Shown here: in pieces, positions 38,263 through 47,161 of the stretch | How positions within the stretch are numbered: position 1 is the stretch's first letter | How the letters are laid out: each line of letters starts with the position of its first letter | Notes under the pieces: generated by a model | Told to the model about the DNA's origin: nothing | What the model saw: only the letters and a program-made list of their open reading frames with translations | Database searches by the model: none | NCBI GenBank assembly: GCA_008012315.1 | Contig: SSEL01000007.1 | Span: forward strand, 120,539-184,538 | Length of the DNA stretch: 64,000 nucleotides | Origin: Rhodospirillaceae bacterium | GTDB taxonomy: Bacteria > Pseudomonadota > Alphaproteobacteria > Dongiales > Dongiaceae | Reading direction: 5' to 3' | Position numbers and translations under genes: made by a program

Positions 38263-38424
38263 CGGGCGGGAGACGCGCGGACAGGATGGGGACGGGTCCG
38301 GTCGCCGGCCCGGCCCGGGCGGCCTCGTCATCGCCGGCCGCTCGGCCGGTCCCGAAAGTTCCGGTTTACACATCCGGGCCGGTCGGCTAAAAAAACGCCG
38401 GAAAACCGTTGGTTTTTCAATCAT

Positions 38425-38501
38425 CGGGGCGTAGCTCAGTCCGGTAGAGTGCCTGCTTTGGGAGCAGGATGTCGCTGGTTCGAATCCAGTCGCCCCGACC
38501 A
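38425..38501 (+). tRNA. tRNA-Pro (anticodon TGG)
   Basis: 77 bases including an encoded CCA. Acceptor CGGGGCG/CGCCCCG pairs perfectly. The anticodon stem CCTGC/GCAGG encloses loop TTTGGGA with anticodon TGG (38459-38461). The T arm is CTGGTTCGAATCCAG. Confidence 0.97.
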
Positions 38502-38578
38502 TCGGTCCGGTTTGGCAGTGCCGGGCCGGGATTACGGCCCAGGATGGGCGGGATTTGACGGGGACGGGAGAGTTCGGA

Positions 38579-38884
38579 ATGCAAGTCCGCATTTATCAGC
38601 CGGCGAAGACAGCGATGCAGTCGGGGCGTGCCCAGACCCGGCAGTGGATATTGGAATTTCCGCCCTCGGCACCCCGTTTTGCCGATCCGCTGATGGGCTG
38701 GACCGGATCGACCGATACCCAGCGCCAGGTGAAGCTCAAATTCGATACCAAGGAAGAAGCGATCGCCTATGCCGAGAAGCATGGCCTTGCTTACCTGGTG
38801 GAAGAGCCGCAACATCGCGCGCTGCAGCCGAAGGCCTATGCCGATAATTTCAAGTTCGACCGTATCGGCCGCTGGACCCACTGA
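38579..38884 (+). CDS. Complex I accessory subunit, NDUFS4 family
   Basis: 101 residues starting at ATG 38579 ('MQVRIYQPAKTAMQSGRAQTRQWILEFPP'). The ORF track begins eight codons earlier. It matches the ETC complex I NDUFS4/AQDQ (18 kDa) family: 'DPLMGWTGSTDTQRQVKLKFDTKEEAIAYAEKHG' and the C-terminal 'YADNFKFDRIGRWTH'. This accessory subunit stabilises the NADH-dehydrogenase arm. It is found in mitochondria and alphaproteobacteria, which supports the taxonomic placement. It lies between two tRNA genes. Confidence 0.95.
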   Translation: MQVRIYQPAKTAMQSGRAQTRQWILEFPPSAPRFADPLMGWTGSTDTQRQVKLKFDTKEEAIAYAEKHGLAYLVEEPQHRALQPKAYADNFKFDRIGRWTH

Positions 38885-38936
38885 TCATATCGACTTGACC
38901 GTTACCGCCCGGCCGTTCGGCGGCCGAGCCTGAGCC

Positions 38937-39013
38937 GGCCCCGTAGCTCAGTTGGATAGAGCAATTGCCTTCTAAGCAATAGGTCGCTGGTTCGAATCCA
39001 GCCGGGGTCGCCA
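38937..39013 (+). tRNA. tRNA-Arg (anticodon TCT)
   Basis: 77 bases including CCA. Acceptor GGCCCCG/CGGGGTC (one G-U pair), D arm AGCTCAGTTGGATAGAGC, anticodon stem ATTGC/GCAAT around CTTCTAA with anticodon TCT (38971-38973), T arm CTGGTTCGAATCCAG. tRNA-Arg genes of this type are common integration targets, but I found no duplicated 3' end within the window. Confidence 0.97.
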
Positions 39014-39145
39014 AACCACCCGTTGAATAGTTTCCCAGGTTTCCGGTCGCTTCATGTCTCCTCGGCCTTGCCGTTTCAGTGACGGATCGGCGGGAACCTT
39101 TCGAAGCGGACAATGTTATTCGGGCGACTGGCAACGGAGGGGGCA

Positions 39146-39400
39146 ATGTTGGGCGTCTTGATCAGTGCGCTTTTCATCTATGTCGCGGTCCTCGGTTATT
39201 TCCTGCCCTATTTTCTCGCGGACCGGCGCCGTCATCCGAATGCGACAGCGATCTTTTTCCTGACGGCATTGCTCGGCTGGACCGGTCTCGGCTGGGGCAT
39301 TGCGCTGCTTTGGGCAATGACCGCGCGGGGTGAGGGAGGCCGCAAGCCACGGCCCGGCTTGCCGACGACGGCTATCCGTGCGGATACGCCCGCACCCTGA
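39146..39400 (+). CDS. Superinfection immunity (Imm)-like small membrane protein
   Basis: 84 residues from ATG 39146 behind GGAGGGGG (ORF track starts 11 codons earlier). There are two membrane segments with the Imm_superinfect pattern: 'ALFIYVAVLGYFLPYFLADRRRHPNATAIFFLTALLGWTGLGWGIALLWAM'. The family is named after phage T4 Imm, which blocks DNA entry of superinfecting phage. Chromosomal members are frequent and mostly untested. It lies 132 bases after tRNA-Arg. Confidence 0.85.
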   Translation: MLGVLISALFIYVAVLGYFLPYFLADRRRHPNATAIFFLTALLGWTGLGWGIALLWAMTARGEGGRKPRPGLPTTAIRADTPAP

Positions 39401-39473
39401 TCCGGCGCCCGATCGATGCGACTGTCCGCTAGGGCGGTCTGCGTGGCGACCTATTTTTTATTATAGCGATCTA

Positions 39474-39689
39474 CTACAGGGGCTTGCTGAAATAGCGTGC
39501 CAGCGTTTCCGTTTGCGGCCCGACTTTGGCAATAGCCCGGCGCAACTCTTCCAAAGAAATATCCCATTTCGTCGCCCAATACCTGAGATCGTCATCGGCA
39601 TAGACATTGACGGTGCGGCCTGTCGGTTGTGACGAGGTCGACCGTGTCGCGCTGCTCTGTGTGCGGGATGGGACATCTCTGCCAGACAT
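39474..39689 (-). CDS. DUF3606 small protein
   Basis: 71 residues from ATG 39689, with AAGGACC just upstream; the longer ORF to 39842 is rejected. The N-terminal part is Ser/Thr-rich and disordered. The C-terminal DUF3606 part reads 'VNVYADDDLRYWATKWDISLEELRRAIAKVGPQTETLARYF'. Function is unknown; such proteins are common in alphaproteobacteria. Confidence 0.8.
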   Translation of the reverse strand: MSGRDVPSRTQSSATRSTSSQPTGRTVNVYADDDLRYWATKWDISLEELRRAIAKVGPQTETLARYFSKPL

Positions 39690-40084
39690 GTAGGGTCCTT
39701 CTCGTAAAGCATCCCGATCCTGGGCGGAGTCTACAAAGAACGATGGAGATCGACGTCTATTCCCTCGACCTATGCTCACCCAGGGCGAAGAACTGCGCCA
39801 AGTGCTGCTGACCTCAACCTGTCGCCAATCCGGAATTCGCATTCATATGCTCCGCGTTCGCTCCATATGCGTTCGGTCTTCGATGATAACTATCGACATA
39901 GCATGAGTGTTCCCGCGGGCATGTTCCCCCGGCATCGTGCTCGTGTTCAGCGCGCCCACTGCCATGCAGCGTTGAACCTGGGACCATGCGAGTGAAGTGG
40001 TGACATTGAGATCGTCTGGTCGCTATCCGATGGATTTGATCGAGGCAGAGGGAACGTTTCGCCGAAACCCCGTGTTACTCAACT
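39690..40084. other. 395-base intergenic stretch
   Basis: Contains the DUF3606 promoter side and the leader of the response regulator gene. No ORF here has a ribosome binding site with family resemblance, and no hairpin of note was seen. Confidence 0.4.
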
Positions 40085-40567
40085 ATGTTATTGGGGATAA
40101 TATTCCTTTTGGGGCCGTTGAAGGTTTTGCCAGATCAGGAGTTAGACTTTGGGGATCGTATTTTGAATGCATCGCGTGCATCACCGGAGCCAGATAACGG
40201 CCGGGAGCCAACTCATATTTTGGTTGTCGAGGATGAAGTCATAACGCGCAGCGTTGCCGCGGAGTTCCTTCGTGAATCGGGTTTTGTCGTGATCGAAGCG
40301 GCATCGGGTGATGAGGCTTGGCACTATTTGACCTGCGGCGGGAAGGCCGATCTTGTCTTCACCGATCTGAAGATGCCCGGCGCCATTCAAGGGGAACAAC
40401 TGATCGATCACGTCCGGGCGAATTTTCCGGCGATGAAAATAATCGTGACGTCAGGCAACGGTGGTCCTCTTGCCGCTGTTACCTACAGTGAGTTCATGCA
40501 GAAGCCCTATGACCTTGACGAGGTCTTGGACCGCATCGTGAAATCGCTGGGAATTGATAAACCGTGA
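40085..40567 (+). CDS. Single-domain response regulator (receiver only)
   Basis: 160 residues from ATG 40085. A TTG at 40163 with GGGG eight bases upstream is an equally plausible start, and homology begins only at 'THILVVEDEVITRSVAAEFLRESG'. The CheY-like receiver has acidic pair 'VEDE', phospho-acceptor Asp in 'LVFTDLKMPG', Thr/Ser 'VTSGNGG' and Lys 'FMQKPYDLDEVLDRI'. No output domain is present. It overlaps the following receiver gene by four bases. No histidine kinase is adjacent. Confidence 0.85.
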   Translation: MLLGIIFLLGPLKVLPDQELDFGDRILNASRASPEPDNGREPTHILVVEDEVITRSVAAEFLRESGFVVIEAASGDEAWHYLTCGGKADLVFTDLKMPGAIQGEQLIDHVRANFPAMKIIVTSGNGGPLAAVTYSEFMQKPYDLDEVLDRIVKSLGIDKP

Positions 40568-40950
40568 AGCAATCCACCATCGCGCTCGTCGAAACCGATA
40601 TTCTTATCCGATATCCGCTCGCTCTCTATCTCCGGGAATGCGGCTACAGCGTTTTGGAAGCCTCGACGATTGAAGAGGCCCATCAACTGGCGACAACGGC
40701 GGATCTGGCGATCGACATCTTCCTGCTCGATATCGCCTCGCTCGGCGATGCCGGCTTTGCCTTGGCGCAAGAGCTGCGGCAATTGAATAAGGACTGGGAG
40801 ATTCTCACGATCGGCTCGGTGACGCGTGCCGTGAAGACAGCTGCCGATTTATGCGAGGAAGGTCCGGATCCGTCACGCGCAGCCGACCACGAGAGCGTTC
40901 TTGCATTGATCCAGAAACGCCTGACGATGCGTGACAAACGCTCTGCCTAG
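40564..40950 (+). CDS. Degenerate receiver-domain protein
   Basis: 128 residues starting at GTG 40564, overlapping the previous stop. It has the receiver-like pattern 'TIALVETDILIRYPLALYLRECGYSVLEASTIEEA' and a candidate acceptor in 'IFLLDIASLGDAGF'. The acidic pair is weak (E-x-D) and the conserved Lys/Thr positions are not evident ('ILTIGSVTRAVKTA'). It may be a non-phosphorylated partner of the first receiver. Coupled translation suggests a functional pair. Confidence 0.75.
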   Translation: MKQSTIALVETDILIRYPLALYLRECGYSVLEASTIEEAHQLATTADLAIDIFLLDIASLGDAGFALAQELRQLNKDWEILTIGSVTRAVKTAADLCEEGPDPSRAADHESVLALIQKRLTMRDKRSA

Positions 40951-41154
40951 AATGCCCGTGGTCCACCGGCTGCGCGTCGTTCCGCTGCTTCTTCAAGCCT
41001 TGCAGCCGATCCAATACAATTAAAATCTTATTCGATAATCCTCACTATCATGTACGTGGGTGGGTTACCGTTGTCGTCAATTGTTCACACGGGCGATTGA
41101 GCGGAACAGGAGTTTGCACGCCGGGATCGCCTGGATCATCTGGGGGTTTGCGGC

Positions 41155-42099
41155 ATGTTGAGCTCGTGGCGGCTTTTTAAGCTGTATATATACGCATGGT
41201 GGGAAGGATATGACGCCGACGAATTGGCGGCATTCTATGAGAAGCAATCTCAACCGGCAGGTCCCATAGTCGAGGAAGAAGCGGAAAAGCAGATAACCAT
41301 TCCCCCTCTGGCGCCGTGGGAAACGGCGCGTATCCGCATCGTCCAATTGATCTGGGGGGCCGGCTGGGACAAGCCCGGCGGTCCGGAACATGTCTTGCGT
41401 TTGGTGAAGCCTTTCAGCCTCGATCCCAGCAAAAGCATCATGGAGTTCGGCGCCGGCCTCGGCGGCGGTGCGCGGGCAATCGCACATGATTGTGCGGTTT
41501 GGGTCACAGCCTTGGAAGGAGATGCGGAACTCACCAAGGGCGGAAAGAATCTATCCGTTCTGGCGGGGTTGGATCGCAAGGCGGAAATGCAGCTCCATGT
41601 GCCGGCCGATTTCCGGCCGGGCTCAAAACATTTCGACTGCATTCTCTCGGCGGAATCGCTCTTCGCCTATCCCGGCAAATACGACCTCCTCGCTCAGTTC
41701 CAGGAGACGTTGAAGGTCCAAGGCCAGATGAGTATCACGGATTTCGTGCTGGCGCCGGATGCCTCACCCGAGGATGAGCGCCTGCGCGGCATCGATGATC
41801 GACCGGTGGAGTTGTGGCGGGTGGATCAGTACGAATCCCGGTTTCGCGAACTCAATCTCGATCTTCGCATTACCGAAGACATCACCGAGCAATATCGCAA
41901 ACTGATTCTGGCGGGGCTGGCAAACTTCGCTCACGGGGATGAGCTCACCTTGGCAACGGCGCGCGCCTATCCGGCGGCTGTCGCAGCCGAGCTCGATAAG
42001 TGGACCGCCCGGTTGACCGCTTTGGATGCCGGTCTGCTGCAGGTCGTCCGGCTGTTCGTGATCAAGAAGGGTGGGGCAAAGCTGATGTCCGATTGGTAA
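41155..42099 (+). CDS. SAM-dependent methyltransferase
   Basis: 314 residues. The class I methyltransferase core has motif I 'IMEFGAGLGGGARAIAHDC' (about 95-113), 'VTALEGDAEL' and 'FDCILSAESLFAYPGKYDLLAQFQETLKVQGQMSITDFVL'. The N-terminal 70 residues are family-specific ('WWEGYDADELAAFY'), and the C-terminus is helical. The substrate is unknown. The pattern resembles small-molecule (UbiE/type-11-like) methyltransferases. It follows the receiver pair after 204 bases and may be a separate transcript. Confidence 0.85.
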   Translation: MLSSWRLFKLYIYAWWEGYDADELAAFYEKQSQPAGPIVEEEAEKQITIPPLAPWETARIRIVQLIWGAGWDKPGGPEHVLRLVKPFSLDPSKSIMEFGAGLGGGARAIAHDCAVWVTALEGDAELTKGGKNLSVLAGLDRKAEMQLHVPADFRPGSKHFDCILSAESLFAYPGKYDLLAQFQETLKVQGQMSITDFVLAPDASPEDERLRGIDDRPVELWRVDQYESRFRELNLDLRITEDITEQYRKLILAGLANFAHGDELTLATARAYPAAVAAELDKWTARLTALDAGLLQVVRLFVIKKGGAKLMSDW

Positions 42100-42210
42100 G
42101 GTGGTGGCGTATCCGGGAACAGGCGTCCGGCGATGCGGTTTACTTGACGAGAGCATATTCCATCAGAGTGTGTTCCATCAGGGTCCAGCAGGACATGACG
42201 GAGGATCACG

Positions 42211-42414
42211 ATGCCGGGATTCAGCTGGGAAATCTTTTTTGCCATTGGCGCATTACTACTCATCGGCGGTCTCATCTGGGGTGTCTCGCGGTCTAAGACC
42301 CGGAATCGCGCCAACGACGAGATCACGCAGGAAGCGACCCGCGCTCAATATGAGCAACCTGAGAAATATGAACAGGAAATTCGGCCGGAGCTGGTGCGCA
42401 AGCTGAAGCGCTGA
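42211..42414 (+). CDS. Small single-pass membrane protein
   Basis: 67 residues: one N-terminal membrane segment ('IFFAIGALLLIGGLIWGVSRS', about 8-28) followed by a charged helical tail ('QYEQPEKYEQEIRPELVRKLKR'). GGAGGATCACG precedes the ATG. I do not recognise the family. Several overlapping frames in the ORF track are shadows of it. Confidence 0.7.
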   Translation: MPGFSWEIFFAIGALLLIGGLIWGVSRSKTRNRANDEITQEATRAQYEQPEKYEQEIRPELVRKLKR

Positions 42415-42924
42415 GCAGCTCCGATCACGTGTCCCCTACGTAGCCTGTATTGCTACGATCGTCTGTGCCACAGCCGATTTTTTCAATCTTTAGCAGATAG
42501 CTGCCATCCGTCCTGGTTCCCATCCATTGGGGGAATGAGCGGGGATGCCGGCTTCCGGTGCCGCCGAAAATACAGGATGACTAAATGCCGTGCTGCTCAA
42601 TCCTTGTGCAGCACTTGTACAGTCCTCGTGCAGCAACCTTGTGCAGCGGTGGAAGCGTATCCGGCTGTAAAAATGGCAGTTTCTTGATAAAATACACTTA
42701 AGAAAACGTTAAATCGTTCGTCAATTGCTATTCTCTCATCATTCCGCGCAAGCATTTGCGGAATGGTGGCTTGACTAGCTCGTCAGAACGGTTACTAGGC
42801 ACAATGCGGAGGCTGTTGACACAAGTCGTCAGACAGGTGTCCCACGACCGGAGGGACCGGATCGCGAGGCAGGTTCTGCAAGCGACCGCACAGCGTACTG
42901 TGCTTTAGGAAGGGGGAACTACCC
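42415..42924. other. 510-base leader region of the second polyamine-type ABC operon
   Basis: No gene. Contains the phased CTTGTGCAG repeats (42603-42646), a seven-base inverted repeat (GTGCTGC 42590-42596 / GCAGCAC 42608-42614), an A/T-rich promoter-like block (about 42680-42740) and AGGAAGGGGGAA before ATG 42925. Confidence 0.55.
42603..42646 (+). repeat. Four phased CTTGTGCAG direct repeats (operator-like)
   Basis: CTTGTGCAG (42603-42611), CTTGTACAG (42614-42622), CTCGTGCAG (42625-42633) and CTTGTGCAG (42638-42646) are spaced 11, 11 and 13 bases. The first also pairs with GTGCTGC upstream. They lie about 280 bases before the binding-protein gene. Confidence 0.6.
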
Positions 42925-44064
42925 ATGGCTGTTCATCAGTCAAAATTCATTTCACGCCGCACCTTGTTGAAGGCGACGGGCTTCGTCGGTGCTGCCACGA
43001 TCGGCGCGCCGTGGATCGTGCGCGACGCCTTTTCGTCTTCCGGCGAGCTCAATTTCATGGGCTGGGCCGGTTACGATTTCAAGGCGTCCTTCGACGCGTT
43101 CAACAAGAAGACCGGCATCAAGGTGAACTTCACCGAACAGCCGGACCAGGACGCCATGGTCGCCCAAGCCAAGGCCGGCGGTGCCACCGGCGCTTTCGAC
43201 ATTTCGGAGCCGACGACCGACCGCGTGACCAACTGGGTCGAGCGCGACTTCCTGCAGCCCTGGGATGAAGCCAAGATCAATGCCGACGGTGTCGATCCCG
43301 GCATCATGAACGGCTCGGCGATGCAGCAGGTGCGCATCAACGGCAAGCTCTATTCCTCGCCCAGCGTCTGGGGTAGCGAAGCCATCACCTTCAACACCGA
43401 CGAAGTGAAGCTCACCTATCCGGAAATCAATCTCGGCGACCTGTGGCGCGAAGAATTCGCCGGCAAGGTCACCGTGCGTCCGCATTCCGGCCTGGTCGCC
43501 ATCGGCCGCTGGCTGGAAGCTCAGGGCGAACTGCCGAAGCCGTATCTCGATTCCTACAAGGACGAGGCGGTGATGACCGAGAACTATGAGGTCATCGTCA
43601 AGAAGGCGATCGCGCTGAAGCCGAATGTCGGCCAGTGGTGGAAGGACGAGAACTCCGCCCAGGCCGCCTTCCGCACCAATGGCTGCGCCATCGGCAATTG
43701 CTGGGACAGCTCCGCCCAGATCCTGCAGAAGGAAGGCCTGCCGATCGCCTATCTGTCGCCGAGCGAAGGTGCATCGGGCTGGCTGCAGAACTTCGTGCTC
43801 TTCAAGGGCGCGAAGAACGTCGAACAGGCGGAAGCCTGGTGCGCCTGGGTCAACTCGGTCGAAGGCTCGCTGCTTTGGGCCGCCGCCATCGGCGCCAGCC
43901 CCTCGGCCAAGGGGGCGGCGGATGCTGCGCCGGAAGCCCAGAAGAACTTCCTGAAAGCGGCCTATCCGGACGATGCGCTCAGCCGCATGTGGTGGCAGCC
44001 GACCCAGCCCAGCTGGTTCGTGTCCAAGCGGAATGAATACGCCGATAAATTCCAGGCCGGCTGA
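42925..44064 (+). CDS. Polyamine-type ABC transporter substrate-binding protein (second operon)
   Basis: 379 residues with a Tat-like leader ('FISRRTLLKATGFVGAATIGAPWIV'). Then come 'ELNFMGWAGYDFKASFDAFNKKTGIKVNF' and 'WVERDFLQPWDEAKI', typical of PotD/spermidine-putrescine-binding proteins, and 'CAIGNCWDSSAQIL' later. The ligand is unknown. It is followed by a strong hairpin with a U-run, after which the ATPase and two permeases follow in the same direction. Such partial terminators raise the amount of binding protein relative to the membrane parts. Confidence 0.9.
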   Translation: MAVHQSKFISRRTLLKATGFVGAATIGAPWIVRDAFSSSGELNFMGWAGYDFKASFDAFNKKTGIKVNFTEQPDQDAMVAQAKAGGATGAFDISEPTTDRVTNWVERDFLQPWDEAKINADGVDPGIMNGSAMQQVRINGKLYSSPSVWGSEAITFNTDEVKLTYPEINLGDLWREEFAGKVTVRPHSGLVAIGRWLEAQGELPKPYLDSYKDEAVMTENYEVIVKKAIALKPNVGQWWKDENSAQAAFRTNGCAIGNCWDSSAQILQKEGLPIAYLSPSEGASGWLQNFVLFKGAKNVEQAEAWCAWVNSVEGSLLWAAAIGASPSAKGAADAAPEAQKNFLKAAYPDDALSRMWWQPTQPSWFVSKRNEYADKFQAG

Positions 44065-44080
44065 TCCGGTTTGCGAAACC

Positions 44081-44115
44081 CTGGCTCGCCGGTATCCGCC
44101 GGCGAGCCAGTTTTT
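44081..44115 (+). terminator. Rho-independent terminator/attenuator after the binding-protein gene
   Basis: CTGGCTCGCCGG (44081-44092), loop TATCCG, CCGGCGAGCCAG (44099-44110), then TTTTT. The perfect twelve-base stem lies inside the operon, so readthrough must supply the downstream genes, or they have their own promoter. Confidence 0.9.
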
Positions 44116-44287
44116 CTGACGAAAAAAGGTGTCGCAGTCGTGAATTTATTTGTCGGATAAGCTCATGATTGCAACGCAACATTGATATTAGAACACCCGC
44201 GCACGGCCGGTGGCTCGTTCACCGTTCGGCTTTCCTTTGCAGCTGTCGGGCTGCAACTCTTACCAGGGGGCGGATTACCGCATTGCT

Positions 44288-45403
44288 ATGAGCCAGGACA
44301 TTCAACTCGATCGTGTGACCATGCGATTCGGCGACTTTGTGGCAGTCAAGGACGTCTCGCTGACGATCCACGCCGGCGAGTTCTTCAGCTTTCTGGGCCC
44401 GTCGGGATGTGGCAAGACGACGATCCTGCGGATGGTGAGCGGGTTCAACGAGCCGAGCGAGGGGGTGATTCGCATCGGCGGCCAGGATATGGCCGGAATC
44501 GGCCCGAATAAGCGCCCGACCGCACTGATTTTCCAGAACCTGGCTTTGTTCCCGCTGATGACCGTGTGGGAGAACATCGCTTTCGGCCTTGAAGTGCGCG
44601 GCGTGCCCAAGGCGAAGCGACGCAAGCGGGCGGAAGAGCTGCTGGACCTGATCGCCCTTTCGGGCGCGGCGGAGAAGCGGGTCAGCGAGCTCTCCGGCGG
44701 CCAACGCCAGCGTGTGGCGATCGCGCGCGCTTTGGCGGTGGAACCGAAGGTGATGCTGCTCGATGAGCCGCTCTCGGCGCTCGATCTGAAATTGCGCCAG
44801 CATATGCGCGCCGAGTTGCGTGCGATCCAGCGGCGCACCGGCGTTACCTTCATCTATATCACTCATGACCAGGGCGAGGCCCTGACGATGTCGGACCGGG
44901 TGGCGGTGATGTCGCAGGGTGTCATCCAGCAGATCTCGAAATCTGCGGAGATCTATAACGATCCGGCGACCCCTTTCGTGGCCACCTTCGTCGGCGAGAA
45001 CAATGTCTTCCGTGGGCAGGTCAAGGCTGTCGATGGCGACTGGGCGACCATCGAAACCGGTCACGGCCAGTTGCGCGGCCGCAACCGCAACGGTGTCAAG
45101 GTCGGCGAGACGGCCTTGCTTTTTGCCCGGCCGGAACGTCTCAACCTGGTCAATGGCGATGCGGGGGCGGAGATGAACCGGCTCGACCTCACGCTCGGCC
45201 ATGTCGATTTCGAAGGCAGCTTCGCCAACCTCTTCCTGCGCAGCGGCGACAGCCAGGCCGGCGAACAGGCCGGCCGCGGCGTGATCATGCAGATGTCCAA
45301 TGACGGCGGTCTGCCGCGCCTGGTCCCCGGTGAGAAATTGCCGGTCGGTTTTGCCGCCGAGGATGCGGTGATCCTGGCGGACGGGCCCCTGGCGGCGCAT
45401 TGA
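44288..45403 (+). CDS. Polyamine-type ABC transporter ATP-binding protein
   Basis: 371 residues from ATG 44288; the ORF-track start at 44210 lies in the leader. Walker A GPSGCGKTT, signature 'LSGGQRQRVAIARAL', Walker B 'VMLLDEPLSALDLK', switch 'IYITHDQGEAL', and a C-terminal TOBE domain from about residue 275. It pairs with the permeases at 45414 and 46309. It belongs to the PotA/MalK-type branch of the ABC family. Confidence 0.92.
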   Translation: MSQDIQLDRVTMRFGDFVAVKDVSLTIHAGEFFSFLGPSGCGKTTILRMVSGFNEPSEGVIRIGGQDMAGIGPNKRPTALIFQNLALFPLMTVWENIAFGLEVRGVPKAKRRKRAEELLDLIALSGAAEKRVSELSGGQRQRVAIARALAVEPKVMLLDEPLSALDLKLRQHMRAELRAIQRRTGVTFIYITHDQGEALTMSDRVAVMSQGVIQQISKSAEIYNDPATPFVATFVGENNVFRGQVKAVDGDWATIETGHGQLRGRNRNGVKVGETALLFARPERLNLVNGDAGAEMNRLDLTLGHVDFEGSFANLFLRSGDSQAGEQAGRGVIMQMSNDGGLPRLVPGEKLPVGFAAEDAVILADGPLAAH

Positions 45404-45413
45404 GGGGGCGGCG

Positions 45414-46298
45414 ATGAAAGACCTGGTGAAACGCTACGGGTTGATGCTGACCAGCTATATGGTGGTCGCCAGCCTGGTCTGGATCGTCCTGCTCGTGATC
45501 CTGCCTTATTTCATGATGGTCAACTATTCCTTCCGCCCCAATCTGGTGGCGGCGGATATCGGCGGGCCGCTAGACCATTACACGATCGACAATTACATCA
45601 CCCTGTTCCAGAACCAGGTACACTTCCATGTGTTCCTGAACACCATCTGGGGCGGCGCATTGGTAACCTTCATCTGCCTCTGCGTCTGTTATCCGATCGC
45701 CTATCATCTGGCCAAGGTGGCGACGCCGCAGCGCGCTGCTTTTCTGTTGCTGCTGCTGGTCATCCCGTTCTGGATCAATGAAATCCTGCGCACCTTCGCC
45801 TGGTTCATCATCCTGGCGTATCAGGGGCCACTGAACGCGTTTTTGAAATTCTTCCATATCATCGACAAGCCGATCCGTTACCTTTCGGGCAATGGCGCGG
45901 TGATGGTCGGCATGGTCTATGCCTTCATCCTCTTCATGGTGTTTCCGATCTATAACGCCATGGAAAGCCTGGATAAGAACCAGGTGGAAGCGGCCCGCGA
46001 CCTGGGCGCGCCGACCTGGCGGATCCATTGGCGCGTGGTGATACCGCATGCCAAGCCCGGTATCGCCGTCGGCTGCATCATGACCTTCATGCTCGCGGTC
46101 AGTTCCTATGCCGTCCCCTCGATTTTGGGCTCGACCAATTCGCGCTGGTTTACCGAAATCATCTATCAGTGGTTCTTCGAGGGCCAGAACTGGCCGCAGG
46201 GTTCGGCCTATGCCTTCATCCTGCTGCTGCTCTGCATCATCTTCATCCTGGTGATGATGCGGGTCTTCAAGGTCGGCCTGACCGACATCGCGAAGTAA
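45414..46298 (+). CDS. Polyamine-type ABC transporter permease (PotB-like)
   Basis: 294 residues, six membrane segments, with the loop 'VEAARDLGAPTWRIHWRVVIPHAKPG' near residue 200. GGGGGCGGCG precedes the ATG and it lies ten bases after the ATPase gene. Confidence 0.92.
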   Translation: MKDLVKRYGLMLTSYMVVASLVWIVLLVILPYFMMVNYSFRPNLVAADIGGPLDHYTIDNYITLFQNQVHFHVFLNTIWGGALVTFICLCVCYPIAYHLAKVATPQRAAFLLLLLVIPFWINEILRTFAWFIILAYQGPLNAFLKFFHIIDKPIRYLSGNGAVMVGMVYAFILFMVFPIYNAMESLDKNQVEAARDLGAPTWRIHWRVVIPHAKPGIAVGCIMTFMLAVSSYAVPSILGSTNSRWFTEIIYQWFFEGQNWPQGSAYAFILLLLCIIFILVMMRVFKVGLTDIAK

Positions 46299-46308
46299 GG
46301 GGGAAGCG

Positions 46309-47157
46309 ATGCATCGCCGTTCCGGTTCCGAAATCCTGCTGAACATCTATCTATGGGTGTTCCTGTTCTATTTGTTCCTGCCGTTGATCGTCATGGGCGC
46401 GGCAACCTTCAATAGCAGCCGCTTCCCGACGGTCACGCCGTGGCTCGGCACTACGCTGAAATGGTTCGGGGAGTTGGCTGCGGACGACCGCATGTGGGAC
46501 GGTCTCATCAGCTCCCTGGGTGTCGGCATTGCCGTGGTGGTGATCTCGGTGCCGGTGGGGCTGGGGGCTGCCCTGTTGCTGACCGGTCTCAAGGGTAAGT
46601 CACGGACCTTCGTCTATGGCGTCATGGTCTCGCCGCTGCTGACGCCGGGCGTCATCATCGGCATCTCCACTTTGGTCTTCTGGGACCGGCTGGGGGTCGG
46701 GCCGGGCCTGCATCTGGCGACACTTGGCCAATGCAGCTTCATCATCGCCTATGTGATGCTGATGGTGCTGGCGCGGCTGCAGCGTTTCGATGCGACGCTT
46801 GAGGAAGCCGGGCTCGATCTCGGCGCCAGCCATGCCCAGGTGTTCCGCCGCGTCCTGTTGCCCTATCTCAAGCCGTCTCTGATCGCGGCGGCGGTACTGG
46901 CTTTCTTCCAGTCCTTCGAGAACTACAACACGACGCTTTTCACCCGCGGCCTCGACACCACCCTGACGGTCTATATCGCCTCCAAGGTGCGTACCGGCCT
47001 CACCCCGGCGGTCAATGCGCTGGCGCTTATCCTGATCTCGATCACCATTCTCGGCGCGATCGGCTATGAAATCCTTCGCCGCCGCGAACAGGCCCGCGAC
47101 CTCGCCGCCAAACGCCGGGCGGCCGAAACCGAACGGCGCGAGACGCAGCTCGCCTGA
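46309..47157 (+). CDS. Polyamine-type ABC transporter permease (PotC-like)
   Basis: 282 residues with six membrane segments, 'LEEAGLDLGASHAQVFRRVLLPYLKPS' as EAA loop (about 165-191), and a long basic C-terminal tail ('EILRRREQARDLAAKRRAAETERRE'). It ends the operon; a hairpin follows immediately. Confidence 0.92.
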   Translation: MHRRSGSEILLNIYLWVFLFYLFLPLIVMGAATFNSSRFPTVTPWLGTTLKWFGELAADDRMWDGLISSLGVGIAVVVISVPVGLGAALLLTGLKGKSRTFVYGVMVSPLLTPGVIIGISTLVFWDRLGVGPGLHLATLGQCSFIIAYVMLMVLARLQRFDATLEEAGLDLGASHAQVFRRVLLPYLKPSLIAAAVLAFFQSFENYNTTLFTRGLDTTLTVYIASKVRTGLTPAVNALALILISITILGAIGYEILRRREQARDLAAKRRAAETERRETQLA

Positions 47158-47161
47158 CGAT

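Noticed and set aside
44219-45400. 393-codon minus-strand ORF opposite the ATPase gene at 44288
   Set aside because: Antisense shadow of a gene with all ABC motifs.
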